A stretch of 64,000 bases of DNA, taken from positions 248,001 through 312,000 of the forward strand of contig JAKOGH010000690.1 in NCBI GenBank assembly GCA_024811115.1, given 5' to 3'. Under the pieces are notes generated by a model. It did not search any database. It saw nothing but the letters and a program-made list of their open reading frames with translations, and was not told where the DNA came from. Positions 34,673 to 45,747 of the stretch are shown one piece after another. Numbering within the stretch: position 1 is the stretch's first letter; every line of letters begins with the position of its first letter. The position numbers and the translations under genes were made by a program. This DNA comes from Terana coerulea (Eukaryota; Basidiomycota; Agaricomycetes; Polyporales; Phanerochaetaceae).

Positions 34673-35613
34673 AGGTCTTGACGCCACCGATAACAGAGGA
34701 TATTGGGGTTGAAGGTGGCCAGTCGTCTATGGATTCTTGATTCTTGTAAGACGTGTTGTACAGCAAGAGGAAGGTCAGGGAGGAACGAAAAGAGGATCCG
34801 ACGAGGAAAGGGGTAGAATGAAAAAGGGTGCGAGATGGAGGAAAGGATGAGGGGTTGAGTGAGAAGAGGAAGGTGCCTTTATACCATCGGGGCCACCTAG
34901 AACCTATACATACAAACAAGGCAACTGTAGTGGCCTGGTACTTGAGTGGCTGGTTTCCGAACAAATGAATGCCGTGGTTTCGAAACCCGACGGTGTCTGG
35001 GCCCTTGTTCGTGATCCTGGGCCACTCGCCGCTGACGAAGACAAGAGGGATGATAATAACATCGTCGTGATGTGGGCAACATGTTGTGTTACTGGTGTCG
35101 CTACAAGAAAGATGTGAGGCCCTGCTCGTTGACACAGCAGCGTAAGGGCACGGTTGCTTCGAAGAGTTGCACGTAGAACCTACCTACATTCAAAACCGCT
35201 CGTAACTGCTGGCTAAATAAACGGAGTCTCTCCGTTCAAGTTGCTTCGCGGTCGCCCTCGCTCCTGCAAGTATTAGCCAGCGTAGGTACCGCTGAATGTA
35301 TGTGCTTATGGCGTGTGTATGCATAGGCCGACATCGATATTGAACTGGACCTTTGAGTCCAAGTGAGTACATATATATGTAGTGGAAGGACGCGGAGACG
35401 AAGACTGGCAGTTCGTGACAGGGACGCGACGAAGGTCACGTACGTCACAGGGGCAATTATGGGGTGACAGCCGTGACCCGAGCGGAAGCGTGACGTCATG
35501 TTGTCCCTGAACTCTTGCTCCGCACACTGACGGCCTCAAAGGACGCAAGGATCGAGCATGACAGTCACTAACAATATTACCCCTTCCTCTCACCTCTCAC
35601 GACGACGACGGCG
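34673..35613. other. Divergent intergenic, about 0.94 kb
   Basis: Upstream regions of the uncertain minus-strand locus and of the DUF3292-like gene. It includes the minus-strand TATAAAGG at 34876-34883. No coding sequence recognised. Confidence 0.45.
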
Positions 35614-38111
35614 ATGTCTGCGGCGATAGCGGAGATAGGCCAGCAGCCACCACCCGCCGTTGTTTCATCGACCGCGCCGGAAACCACACCCAAGCCGGCG
35701 CCGGCACATGCACACCCAGTCGAGCCAACCCCTAATACGGCGCCGACTACGTTATCGCAAAAGGTACCTGGGTCGCCAGCTACTGCGACAGCTCCGATAC
35801 ACGAGAGCACGAGTGAAGGTGCACCTAACATCATTGCTGCAGCACACGAGCCGCCTCCTCATCCTTCTACCAAACCAGAGGTTACGCAGCTCAAAGACCC
35901 AGAAATCAAGGACTATGGATGGAATAGTACACCTTGGACTGTTCCGACGCCCCTTATCCGTGGTTTGCCCAATGAGGACTTGTACGTGCTGGTTAGGCGG
36001 TTCAATAAGGTATGCATATGTCCCGTAATCTATTGCATAAATCTGACAGTTGTCTGCTCAGCAAATCTTCCACGTAAAAGCGGTAGCCGATGATCCTGGG
36101 TTGCTTGATCTCGAAGTCTCTGAAAATGAAGAATTCTCTCCGGACAAGCTGCGTGCGACCCTAGAACGACTTTATATGGACGTGGTAAGTGGCCCATTTC
36201 TTCTCGCATATGCCATGAACTCAGTTCCCTCCCCGCGACAGATTGTTGGTGTAGCCGGTTTTGCTAAGCATATCGCCCGCTTGCGCTCATGGAACGAACC
36301 ACGAAGGTCTACAGGATTTGCAGCGGGCTACTTTGTAGCCTGGTGGTTCAACATCCTCCTACCTACGCTATTCGTCATGCTCGCCGTTCTGATTCTCGAC
36401 CCTGCGACGCGCAAGCTCCTTTTCCCTGCTGCCCCTCTCGCGGCTATAAGCGCAACCACCGGGAACCTTCAGAAACCCAAAGCGGGCGTCGTGGGCAGCA
36501 AGGACAGTCTCTCTGGGGCACCAGAAGCACACAAAGGCGAAGCTGTTGAACAAGAGGCGCGGCACTTCGTCTCCAGCCTGGGCGCTGTGGCTGTCAGTAC
36601 TGCTGCCGGCAAAGGGCCCGGAGACGACGGCAACGGAAACGCTGTTGGTGGTGGGGACAAGGAAGCTGAGGGCGTCGACAAACCGGCTTCTTCCATCGAA
36701 GGCATGGCTCCCGATCCGATGGGCATGGCAGCCGGTTCGGTGGAGGCTAAGCATCTGGCGTCCGGTGACAATGCTTCAAAGGATCCAGCCAAGGTGCCCG
36801 TCGAGGCGGCGATGTGGAACAAAGCACGGCCATTTATGCGCATCCTCAACGACGTCTCTGATACTTGGGAACGGTTTGGCAAGTACGTGCGCTATGTGCT
36901 ATCGAGATAGCTCAGTTCGGCTGACCCATGTTATAGCGCACTTGCTCCTGTCCATCCATTCCCTTACTGGGAGCCCCGCTTGAAGCTAGCCGGGCCATTG
37001 TTTCCGCTCGCCTTGATCACATATTTCGTTAGCTCTTACGTTTTCCTGCGGGTGGCAACTTTTGGTGTCGGCATGGCGTTCTTTGGACAGCCGCTGATTG
37101 TGCGTGGTGTCTACTGGCTCACCGAGAAGATACCAAACTGGCGAGATTATCTCGAGCTCCGGAGGTATATTATCATGGTCTCACCGAAGAGTGTTATGCA
37201 AACTGACCATACTCTCCAGAACAATCTTGGCAGGCGTCCCTACCAATGCGCAACTCACAATCACGATCCTGCGCATGGCCGAGAAGAATAAGGCGCCGTT
37301 ACCTCCGCCGCCGACGTCTTTGGAGCCTACGGTAGGGGATTCCGTCGACGAGACCGACGATTTCGACGCTTCCAATTACGACGTGGACTCTAATCATGAC
37401 GGCGACCCTCATGATCAGATCTATACCGAGAAGGATTACACCGAAGGCGACGAAGAGAACACGAAGAAAAGCAAACCTGGCCGCAAGCTCGCTGCCGCCG
37501 TCAAGCGCACTGTGAAGGCTGGCGTGAGCGGTGCGCTAGGCATTGACAATGTCAAGGCCAAGGTTGGATCGGAGCCTGCGAAGCAACGACTTGGCGCGGT
37601 CGCGGAGCCCCCGCCAGCTGCAGCTCTGAACTCGGGCGAGGATGCGCCTTCCGCGCAGGGACCGGGCGACGTCGCACGCTTGCACTTGCCAGGCGGCGAA
37701 GGGCCCTCCGTGTTCTCCGCGCGCATGCACGGCAAGAAGGGGCACGTCGTGATCGTCAACTCCGCCACATCGCCGTGCATCGCGTTCGCGTACACGAAGC
37801 TGGCGTCGAAGGGCGGGCTCAGCTCGCTCATGCCTGGGCACCACGGCAAGGACAAGGCCGAGGACGCCGACGTGGACATCCACCCGGAGTTTAGCGTCGG
37901 GATCACGGATCTCGTCGAGCTGAGGAAGGTCGGCGGGTACGGATGGAAGGGCAAGATGATCATCGGGTGGGCAACCGGACGCGAGGTGTTGGACGGATTG
38001 GAGTTTACGGATGGGACGGGGGCGAAACATGTCCTGACTGCCATAAAGGGCAGAGACGAGCTGTTCAATCGGTTGCTGGCGATGGGCAACCACAAGTGGG
38101 AGGCGATGTAA
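35614..38111 (+). CDS. DUF3292-like fungal membrane-associated protein
   Basis: Five exons: 35614-36009, 36062-36184, 36242-36882, 36937-37164 and 37220-38111; 759 residues with an intact frame. A Pro/Thr-rich N-terminus leads to the conserved GWNSTPWTVPTPLIRGLPNEDL segment, then two strongly hydrophobic regions (TGFAAGYFVAWWFNILLPTLFVMLAVLIL; LAGPLFPLALITYFVSSYVFL). The C-terminal half (AGVPTNAQLTITILRMAEKN to the end) includes a GRAM-like region (GKKGHVVIVNSATSPCIAF and the ITDLVELRKVGGYGWKGKM stretch). I recognise it as the fungal DUF3292 type, whose biochemical role is unknown. Membrane association follows from the helices; GRAM-like lipid contact is inference. Confidence 0.75.
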
Positions 38112-38376
38112 GCTGCTCATCTGCACGCAGGCCGAGGAGTATCCGTATACATGCTGTAATCCTACCTCAAACTTGTAATAATGTTGTATCATCAGTGTAT
38201 CTGTCATATCATACAGCCATAGACGGCGTGTATGCCAGCCATTGCCAAAATGCAGACCGAGACAGTAACTCGAGTCAGAGCAGTCGTTACATCGTCGTTT
38301 GAGACTCGCAGGAAGCTAATTTGAATACAGTTCAGACGAAAACACTGATCTCGTCTTTCTCTTCAGATACTCACCG

Positions 38377-38935
38377 ATGTCGAAATCTCCGGTAACCTGT
38401 CACGGTAAGATACATGTCCACACCAGTGGCAATCTGTATTGCAAAGGCTGATATATGGCATTTCCTAGTGTTGGACTCGTCCATAGGAAAGCCAGCTGCT
38501 GGCGTCGCCGTCAAGCTTTTTGAACAAGTCGGCGACACAGCCCAAGGAACGGCTACTTTCCAAGCTCTCGCCACAGGGTATGGCGCACTTCATACTTCAC
38601 ATGATACGGTGCTGACTGCTTCCAGTGTCACGGACTCCGACGGGCGATGCATGCAGCTATGGCCTGACGGCGGGAACCGCGAGGCGCGGGCGAGGCTGCA
38701 AGCCGGCAAGTTCTACCGAGTCCAGTTCGAGACGAAGCTGTACTTCGAACGCACGGGTCGCAAATGCTTCTACCCTTGGGTTGATGTAAGTACCTGCCCA
38801 AGTTGTTGCCTTGTCAGAATTGAAATGTTTTCTCCTCGCTCGCAGATCACGTTCGAGGTCCCGAACCCAGACGAACATTATCATATTCCACTATTGTTAA
38901 GCCCGTACTCGTACACAACATATCGAGGAAGCTAG
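38377..38935 (+). CDS. 5-hydroxyisourate hydrolase (transthyretin-like)
   Basis: Second step of urate breakdown: hydrolyses 5-hydroxyisourate to OHCU. Four exons: 38377-38404, 38469-38577, 38626-38785 and 38846-38935; 128 residues, the family's usual size. I start at the ATG at 38377 rather than the in-frame-looking ATG at 38414, because the 28-nt first exon supplies the conserved TCHVLDSSIGKPAAGV (catalytic His of the first motif). The active-site Arg lies in KFYRVQFET, the last His in HYHIPLLLSP, and the C-terminal signature YRGS is complete. No PTS1-type ending, so probably cytosolic. Confidence 0.93.
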
Positions 38936-39256
38936 AGTAGGAGACTGTACATGCTAGATGAAGATGCCAATGCCAATGCAAGAGTGAATTGTAGGATGTG
39001 GATGGCGAAGAAGTAGCGAATGATTGGTACAAGAACGAAAGATGGCCCCGAGGATCTACTAGTGATACAACAGAAATAGTCTACCAGAGACGCTACGTTA
39101 ATGCCAGGGAAGAGTGATGTGGATTCTTGCGATGGATAATGAGAACAAGAATTGAGCCGAGTGAAGTGCGATCTATGCTGATGATGATGATGCCAAAGCC
39201 GATGCGGATGCTAACGATGAGGTGTATGAGCGGCGAGTACTGAGTGACGAGAGTGA
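38936..39256. other. Convergent intergenic, 321 bp
   Basis: 3' flanks of the hydrolase and the next minus-strand gene; short repeats of GATGATGATGATGCC type near 39181. No gene. Confidence 0.5.
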
Positions 39257-40847
39257 TCATTCCAGGGTAAGTCCGTAGACGGCCTCTCCGGCCCCGTCGA
39301 CCTCCCTGCCGCCCTCTTCTCGTCGACGCATCATGGGTATCAGCACGGGGCTCGCCAGCCCAATCTGCGCCCGCAGCGTCGGACTTGACATCACGCTCTG
39401 CGGCCCCCAGCTCAAGGGCCGCGAGCAATTCAGACCAGAAGGCGTTACCACCGGAGATGACGCGCCAGAGCTCGGCATGACTGGAATCGCAATGGGATGG
39501 GGGAGGGGCACGCGACCGCTGCCATTGGGCGTGCGGGGCGTGAACAGCGAGGACTCCCGCAGGTAAGACACTGACGGAGAGACGGCCCGACGTTTCGCTG
39601 GCATGGGGTACGGTTCGTAGCGATCGTCCACTGCAAGTATGGAAATAGTGGTCAGTTGATGGCTTCAGGCAGATAGAAGAGCGCAAAAAGCACAACGCAC
39701 TTTTCCGTTTATTACTCCGGACGGCGCTGGTCGAGGTCGGCGGGGGCGTGTATCTCCACGACGAACTCATCCTTGGCGATCCGCACACAGAAGAAGGTTG
39801 CTGAATAGGGGGTCAGTAAAGTTTAATAAGTCCATGTGCCGAATGACATACAGTGTCGACATCCATAGCGTTGTTGCTAGGACTTTCGGACAAGCCGAAG
39901 TCATCACCGTTCACGCTATGAGCAGGAGTGACAGAGGCAGGGATAGGAATGGGCTCGCTAGCAGGATGCGACGAATAGGATAATGCGTTAACGGCACCCG
40001 AATCGTCTTCGTCGTCGCTTGGCGTGTCTTCTCTTGTGGGCTCGTCGGTGTTTGCTTCCTCTGGGTAGCGTCCCCTGTCAGATACCGCGCGAGGGGTGCG
40101 GGGATGATTGGGGTATTCGCAGAACGAGGCCACGAATCTTTGGAATTGTGCTTCAGATTTCACCTCATTCTCGTCGGGATGGGACTCCGCAAGTAGTGTA
40201 GCAATGCGCGGCATCTTGACCTGCGAGATAGGATGAGACGAATTAAACTGGCATGAATAAGCATAACTCACAGGATGGGAAATACGTCTCGACTTCTTCA
40301 AGAGCGAAGGGGGTGTCTCGTGCGCGGCAAGATCAATATATGGAGACCGAGCCGGGGTGGATGGTGTGGGCGGTTCAACGGTCTTGTTGCTCTCCGTTTC
40401 AATGCCACTACTTAAGTCGCTGCCGGTCGACTTCATGCTCGTGTCACTGTCCAGGCTGGACGTTGACATGTCTTTCTCCGCGAAGTCATTCGAGGGGCCC
40501 GGCATCGCTGGCGTAGACGGAGTATTAGTGCCTGAATCGCCGGACGGTGGGCTATCAGTCCACATTTTCTCCCTGTCGCTCTCTGACTCTTCTCCGCTTG
40601 CAATGGACCTCCCTCGGGGTCTTGAGGGCGAGCTGAACGCGGCATGGGCAAGAGGACTGTTGTAGCGCCCCTCAGAGTAGAATGTCGCCCGTGGAGGCGC
40701 GAGGAGACTTGGCCGACGAAATCTCAGCGTGAGTGGATTGAAGTCCTCCGTGGAAGAGGCTAGCGCAGGCCCCGACCCCGCGACAGAGGTCGACGGGGGT
40801 AGGGCAAAGTCGGAAGTGGAAGTAGGGAGTTGTGGCCTCGCCGCCAT
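39257..40847 (-). CDS. Ser/Pro-rich nuclear-type protein, unknown function
   Basis: Four exons: 40847-40272, 40220-39852, 39800-39701 and 39630-39257; 472 residues, frame intact. Mostly disordered (Ser/Pro/Thr/Glu-rich). It has a FNPLTLRFRRPSLL motif near residue 36, a short helical segment (EAQFQRFVASFCEYP), and a basic block KRK-MDDRYEPYPMPAKRRAVSPSVSYLRE in which an NLS-like PAKRRAVSP stands out. The exon junctions fall inside conserved-looking blocks, which supports the model. I do not recognise the family. Nuclear location is inferred from the basic motif only. Confidence 0.65.
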
Positions 40848-41155
40848 CTCGGACGGTGGATAACAGAAGTCAGCGTTGTTAAAGGCGGTATTGTGAGCTG
40901 CAGCGTGGGCTGAAAGGGGCCAGGAGGGTGCGGGAGAGAGAAGAGGGGGAGGGAGTGAGAGGAGTGCTTCGGGGAACTCATCAAGTACGTATCGACTATG
41001 GGCGCTCGCAGTCCAGTTCAGTTGGCCTCGCCTGAACCGAGCCAGGAACCGCGAGAACCGTGAGACTCAACTACCCTTTCCTATTGTCAGTCTGAAAATA
41101 CAATGTGGCTACGGGCAACAGAACATGACTACGACGAAAGAGAGGGAAACGTGGA
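40848..41155. other. Intergenic, 308 bp
   Basis: Promoter of the unknown nuclear-type gene and 3' flank of the MAPEG gene, both on the minus strand. Nothing else seen. Confidence 0.5.
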
Positions 41156-41849
41156 TCAGGCAATCACCAGCTTGACGGCAGTCCAACTGGCCGCGAGCAT
41201 CAGGGCTAGACGTCGTTAGCGGGCTGGCGCAAGAACAAGGGACGAGTCCGCTCACAGAATTGACACAAGAAACCAATCAAGGCAGAGCCATAAAGATTTC
41301 GCTGAAGGCAGGTTAAGATATTTCAACCAGGATAATCGCGCAACTCACCTTTTCCGGGTCACCAGAGCTGTACCCAATGGTATACAGTATCCGCATGCCG
41401 GTCCAGCCTCCACATAGCGATGCAGCCAGGGTAGGGTATCGGAGGCTACTAACCACTGTGCCAATAAGGATCAGAGGCAAATTCTCAAGCGTGTTTTGGA
41501 GACTTCCTACATCGAACACGTGAGTTGCAAGATGCACGGGACTGAGGTGTTACACGCACGTTGCACGCAATTGAAGATTTTCGCGTCGTCCGAGGCCGTA
41601 GCCTCAGCCTTCTCCGCATACAGTGGTCCAGTTCAAATATTAAGTAGAAACGGATGGCACGGTGACTACGAACTTTGTGGGTATGGTATACTGGCTGCCT
41701 TTCGGGCCTGTGATACGAGTGTCATTTGCCAAAACAACACCCACACAATAGATGTGACAGCAGCAACGGGATATGCATATCTACGTGTAAGTTAGTTAGA
41801 AAAACCTGTCAGTAGTGAGAGCTGCTCACTCTTGGGGTAAGGTGGTCAT
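41156..41849 (-). CDS. MAPEG family protein (MGST3-like microsomal glutathione S-transferase)
   Basis: Small membrane enzyme of glutathione and lipid-hydroperoxide metabolism. Six short exons: 41849-41830, 41780-41674, 41622-41560, 41506-41349, 41301-41256 and 41205-41156; 147 residues, right for the family. Four helices: EYAYPVAAVTSIVWVLFW, the LENLPLILIGTVVSSLRYP region, LAASLCGGWTGMRILYTIGY, and the C-terminal LMLAASWTAVKLVIA. Signature features: ARKAASIPYPQ, KIFNCVQR, the ENLP motif and IGYSSGDPEKR. Intron 2 (41623-41673) begins GT but the frame-consistent 3' end is AC, not AG, to give the expected PQMYAEK. ER membrane by homology. Divergent from RRB1. Confidence 0.9.
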
Positions 41850-42200
41850 TGCGCGACCGTAGAGGTGCGTAGAGGTGGGAGTACAAGGCAAAGCGTGTTC
41901 GTTCCGCCTGTGGCACCTATTGTTTAGCGATCATGACAGCTAGACAGATTGATAGACGCAGTGCTCGCCTGCGGGGCAGTGAGATACCCTGTCATGGCTT
42001 TCGAGCTTGTGTTAGCTTCGGAGTCTGCAAAGGAGAGACCTTGGCTGGTCGGGAATCGGAGAGTCGGAGTGGGGACCTTCGGGCGCTCTGATGCGCTTGA
42101 TGCGCCCTGTACGATCACGATCTGATGGCATCCCAATAATTTTCGAATCCTCGCGTTGGAGGCGCGCTACTTTACTGTCTCATCTAACCTCCCGTCCAAA
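41850..42200. promoter_or_regulatory. Divergent promoter, 351 bp
   Basis: Shared 5' region of the MAPEG gene (minus) and RRB1 (plus). No clear TATA box; nothing else to report. Confidence 0.45.
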
Positions 42201-43898
42201 ATGTCAAAACGTGCGGCAGACCCCCAAGCAGGATCCTCCAGCGAAAGCAAGAAGCCTTTCCGTGCACTGAAGAATGTCCCAGAACGAGAGGAGATGGGGG
42301 AATTCGAGGACGGCTGGGAGGATGAGTACGAGAGCGATGAAGAGGTAGTGGACGGTGCCCAAGACGATGGTAAGTACGCTTATATCTCAGAAAGACATAG
42401 TCGGAACCAAATCGCAGTTATATTACAGAAATGGAGGTAGACGATGAAGTCCTTCCACCAATTGAGGAATCCGAAGAGAAAGCACCGGCGCGCGAAGCTT
42501 TCATTCCTGGAGTGCACGAACTGGGCAAGGATGAGGTCCTTGAACCAGATGAATCCGTGTACATTATGCGTCATTCGATGAACGTCAACTGGCCATGCCT
42601 GTCTTTTGACGTCCTTCGAGACAACCTGGGCGATGAACGTCAACGTTATCCCGCGACTGCATACATCGTTACTGGAACACAAGCGGATGTCGCGAAAAAT
42701 AACGAACTGACCGTCATGAAGATGAGTTCGTTACAGAAGACGCAACGTAGTGGAGGTAAGAGAAAACTCGCACAACCTCAAAACATCCGGGTACTCATAT
42801 ATGGCTTTGTGTTAGATGATTCGGATTCGGATAATGAAGAGGACGACGACGCGTTGGATGAAGACCCGGTGCTCGAATTTCGCTCTGTACCACATCCCGG
42901 TGGCGTAAACCGTGTCCGCGCACAACCCCTTCCCACATCGTCGCCTCTCCCTCCCGTCTCCCAGCCGTACTATGTCGCAAGCTGGGCTGAGACAGGGAAG
43001 GTCCACATCTGGGATGTTCGACCTCTCATAGAGTCTCTTGAGGTGCCCGGCTACTCTGCTCCCCAGTCAAAACACACGTCCGCCTTCACGATCAGCTCAC
43101 ACGGGCATACAGAAGGGTTCGCTATGGATTGGGCGTCCTCGGGCGAAGCAAATCCCTCCGCCCTACGACTCCTCACGGGAGACATCAGCTCAAAAATCTA
43201 CCTCACCACAACGACACCTTCCGGCTTCAACGCGTTGTCATTACCATTCCTATCTCACACGTCCAGCGTAGAAGACCTCCAATGGAGTCCCTCGGAAGCG
43301 ACTGTTTTCGCGTCGTGTTCTGCGGACCAAAGCGTGCAGATATGGGACGTACGGAGCAAAGGCAGAAGAAGCGTGGCTGGCATCGATCACGCACACGGCA
43401 GCGACGTGAACGTCATCAGCTGGAACCGCGCGACTTCCTATCTACTCCTCAGCGGGGGAGACGAGGGTGGTATCAAGGTCTGGGACTTGCGGAATGTCAA
43501 GAAGAGAGGGTATGTTAGATTTCCTTGTGTATCCCGCCGCTACGCTAACCTTTGAGAATAGCACGTCAGCGCCGGACCCTACACCAGTTGCCGCATTCAA
43601 CTGGCATCGTGGGCCGATAACCGCCATTGAATGGCACCCCACAGAGGACTCGATCTTCGCTGCTTCCGGCGCGGATGACCAGGTCACACTCTGGGATCTT
43701 GCTGTCGAGCAAGACGACGAAGAGTCTGGCGCTATGGATGACACGCCAGCGGGTGGACAGGATGTCCCACCGCAGCTGCTTTTCGTACATCAAGGCCAAA
43801 AGGATGTTAAGGAGGTACACTGGCATCCCCAGATTCCTGGAGCCGTCATCTCGACGGCAGTAGATGGATTCAATGTATTCAAGACAATCTCGGTCTGA
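42201..43898 (+). CDS. RRB1: Rrb1/GRWD1 WD40 ribosome-assembly chaperone
   Basis: Dedicated chaperone of ribosomal protein uL3 (Rpl3) in yeast. Four exons: 42201-42369, 42429-42755, 42816-43509 and 43562-43898; 508 residues, frame intact. The acidic N-terminus is followed by the family-specific [39 protein letters not shown] block, then WD40 repeats with canonical WD ends (VHIWDV, VQIWDV, IKVWDL, VTLWDL) and the GRWD1-type [12 protein letters not shown] and DVNVISWNR segments. The ATG at 42201 is chosen over 42156 because homologues begin SKRAA-like. Nuclear/nucleolar. Confidence 0.95.
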
Positions 43899-44061
43899 AA
43901 CCGGTATCCTTGCACTCTATGTTGCGACGCAATTGTAGCACTATGCTGTAATGGTAGGCGTTGTATCAGGAGAAGACGCGTGTTACCTTCGGTGGGACGG
44001 CAGTGTGAGAGTAACCGGTACGCAGAGACGGAGGCCAGACAACGGCGGTGCTGCGGTACCT

Positions 44062-45392
44062 CTAGTACATTCCAGAAGCATTGTTCCCTTTGGGAGAACG
44101 GAGCTGTCCACAAAGTGAGTGAGGACCAGGGATGAATGGAAATGAACGTTACGTACCTTGCCAATGTTCTTGTGCAAGATGTCAGTCAAGATGGCGTACA
44201 CATTCCTGATGTCGTAAGGTTCTGGCGCGCAACGTAAAGTTGCTTGTAGTCGTGTTCCTTCAGAGCAATCTAAGGACCATAAGTCAGGCGGTGAACTTTG
44301 CGCATTGACGCGAGCTCGATTACGGTGTAGTCCTCAACGTGGGGGTACTTGATGATCTTGGAGCACAGCTTGGCACGGGTGAGGTGCGACTGTCGCGCGG
44401 AGTCCCGGAGGTTGTATGCACTCTCCTGGGAGCGATGTAGCTCACTCAAAACCTCTGCGAATTATGGAGGTCAGAGGAGAAGGATAGCATAGCCTAGGAT
44501 GACTGGTCTACCTTCTTGTATTTGGACGCCTGATATGCATTATATACGTTAGAAGCTGTTTGTGCATATGAAGACAGAGTATTCACCAAAATTGTCTCCG
44601 CTAGTGTCCCGTGCTATACTTAGCTCAAGGCAGTGTGGCAAACGTGGTATGGCTCACTCTTCAATCCTACTGCGAGTAAATATCGACAGACTTCAATAGT
44701 AGATGCAATACTCACTTGGGCATGGACAGGTTGATCCATAGCTTAACTTTGTCCTATATCCCATGTCAATTCTGCCCGAAAACATTGAACCCGACCACCC
44801 AACTCTACGCCCAACTCACAATGGAATCCGCCAGCTCTTCGCATTCTTTCTTGATGATGTTGTGCGCCTTACTCACGTGGTGGTTGGCATGTACGGAGTT
44901 GAAAAACCGTGCACCGTCTTCAACGTGTTTGCCGTCGTGGGCTGCCTTGCCATTAGTAGCGGTGTCTCCGATCTTTCGTTTCTTGGACTCGGGTTCATCG
45001 GACGCGGAGCTAGGCGGCGGGTAGATTGTGGAATCTGTCTCAAGGTTAGCCGTGTTGAACGGTGACGACGACTCGGAGGTGGACGAAATCATGGCTTGCA
45101 ATTCCCTATGAAGTAAACGGATGAGCCGCAGTAGCGCACATCCAGTATGAAAGCTACATACAGAATCTACAGGTTCGACAAAAATAAGCTGACGCGTTGC
45201 ATGTGTTTCCAAGTTGTTTCGCACCTTTCTGGGCATCTTGCTGAAGAGCACCTCCTCAGCCACAGTCGAAGCATTGGCATGAAATTCCTGTGGCGCAAAC
45301 AGTCAGAGAGCCCTCTATCCCAGTGAATTTGGGCAACGTACATCGAGTTGTTTCTTAAGCTCCCTGTCAAGCCTTATTTCTTTACTGGCCAT
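44062..45392 (-). CDS. PA28/REG-type 11S proteasome activator with microexons
   Basis: Ring-forming activator of the 20S proteasome, most like nuclear PA28-gamma. Ten exons: 45392-45342, 45287-45162, 45105-44820, 44753-44716, 44666-44658, 44600-44587, 44529-44512, 44454-44324, 44269-44157 and 44103-44062; about 275 residues. Landmarks: SIDKVKLWINLSMPK, IEDGDNFG (made by exons 5 and 6 of 9 and 14 nt), the activation-loop-bearing SARQSHLTRAKLCSKIIKYPHVEDY, DIRNVYAILTDILHKNIGK and the C-terminal GMY. The central KKRK-bearing loop suits nuclear location. One extra G sits at the exon 3 start (45104-45106) and one base is missing in exon 9 (~44216-44222, before DIRNVY). Divergent from TAF1. Confidence 0.9.
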
Positions 45393-45747
45393 TTTGTGCA
45401 ACTCCAAATCGACCTACGGGACTGAGGTAGATCAGACGGTGGTGGTGGTTTCGAGACAAGGCTGGGAAGGCCGCAACCTGAGGCTATAAGCCATAGGCGC
45501 CGCCCATGACCAGACGCGAAACGCGGCACGCGTCTTGCCTTTTCAGGGCAGCTTCTTCCGCTTCCGTAAGCGCCTTGACGTGCCGCTGCACCCTTGACCG
45601 GGACCAGCCACCTCCATCCTCACTTGGAGTCGCCCCTCACATACTTCGGATTGTTGGTCTCGAATCTAGGTGTTTAAGACATTATATATACTCTCGTTGC
45701 CCCAGGACCCAGCTACAGGCCGCAGCGTACGGTTCAACCAGCACTAA
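45393..45747. promoter_or_regulatory. Divergent promoter, 355 bp
   Basis: Shared 5' region of the PA28-like gene (minus) and TAF1 (plus). Contains ATTATATATACTC (~45677) about 65 nt before the TAF1 ATG. Confidence 0.5.

Noticed and set aside
38414..38468. Alternative start ATG (38414) for the hydroxyisourate hydrolase
   Set aside because: It lies inside a 64-nt GT-AG intron; the upstream 28-nt exon supplies the conserved catalytic TCHVLD motif that this start would lack.
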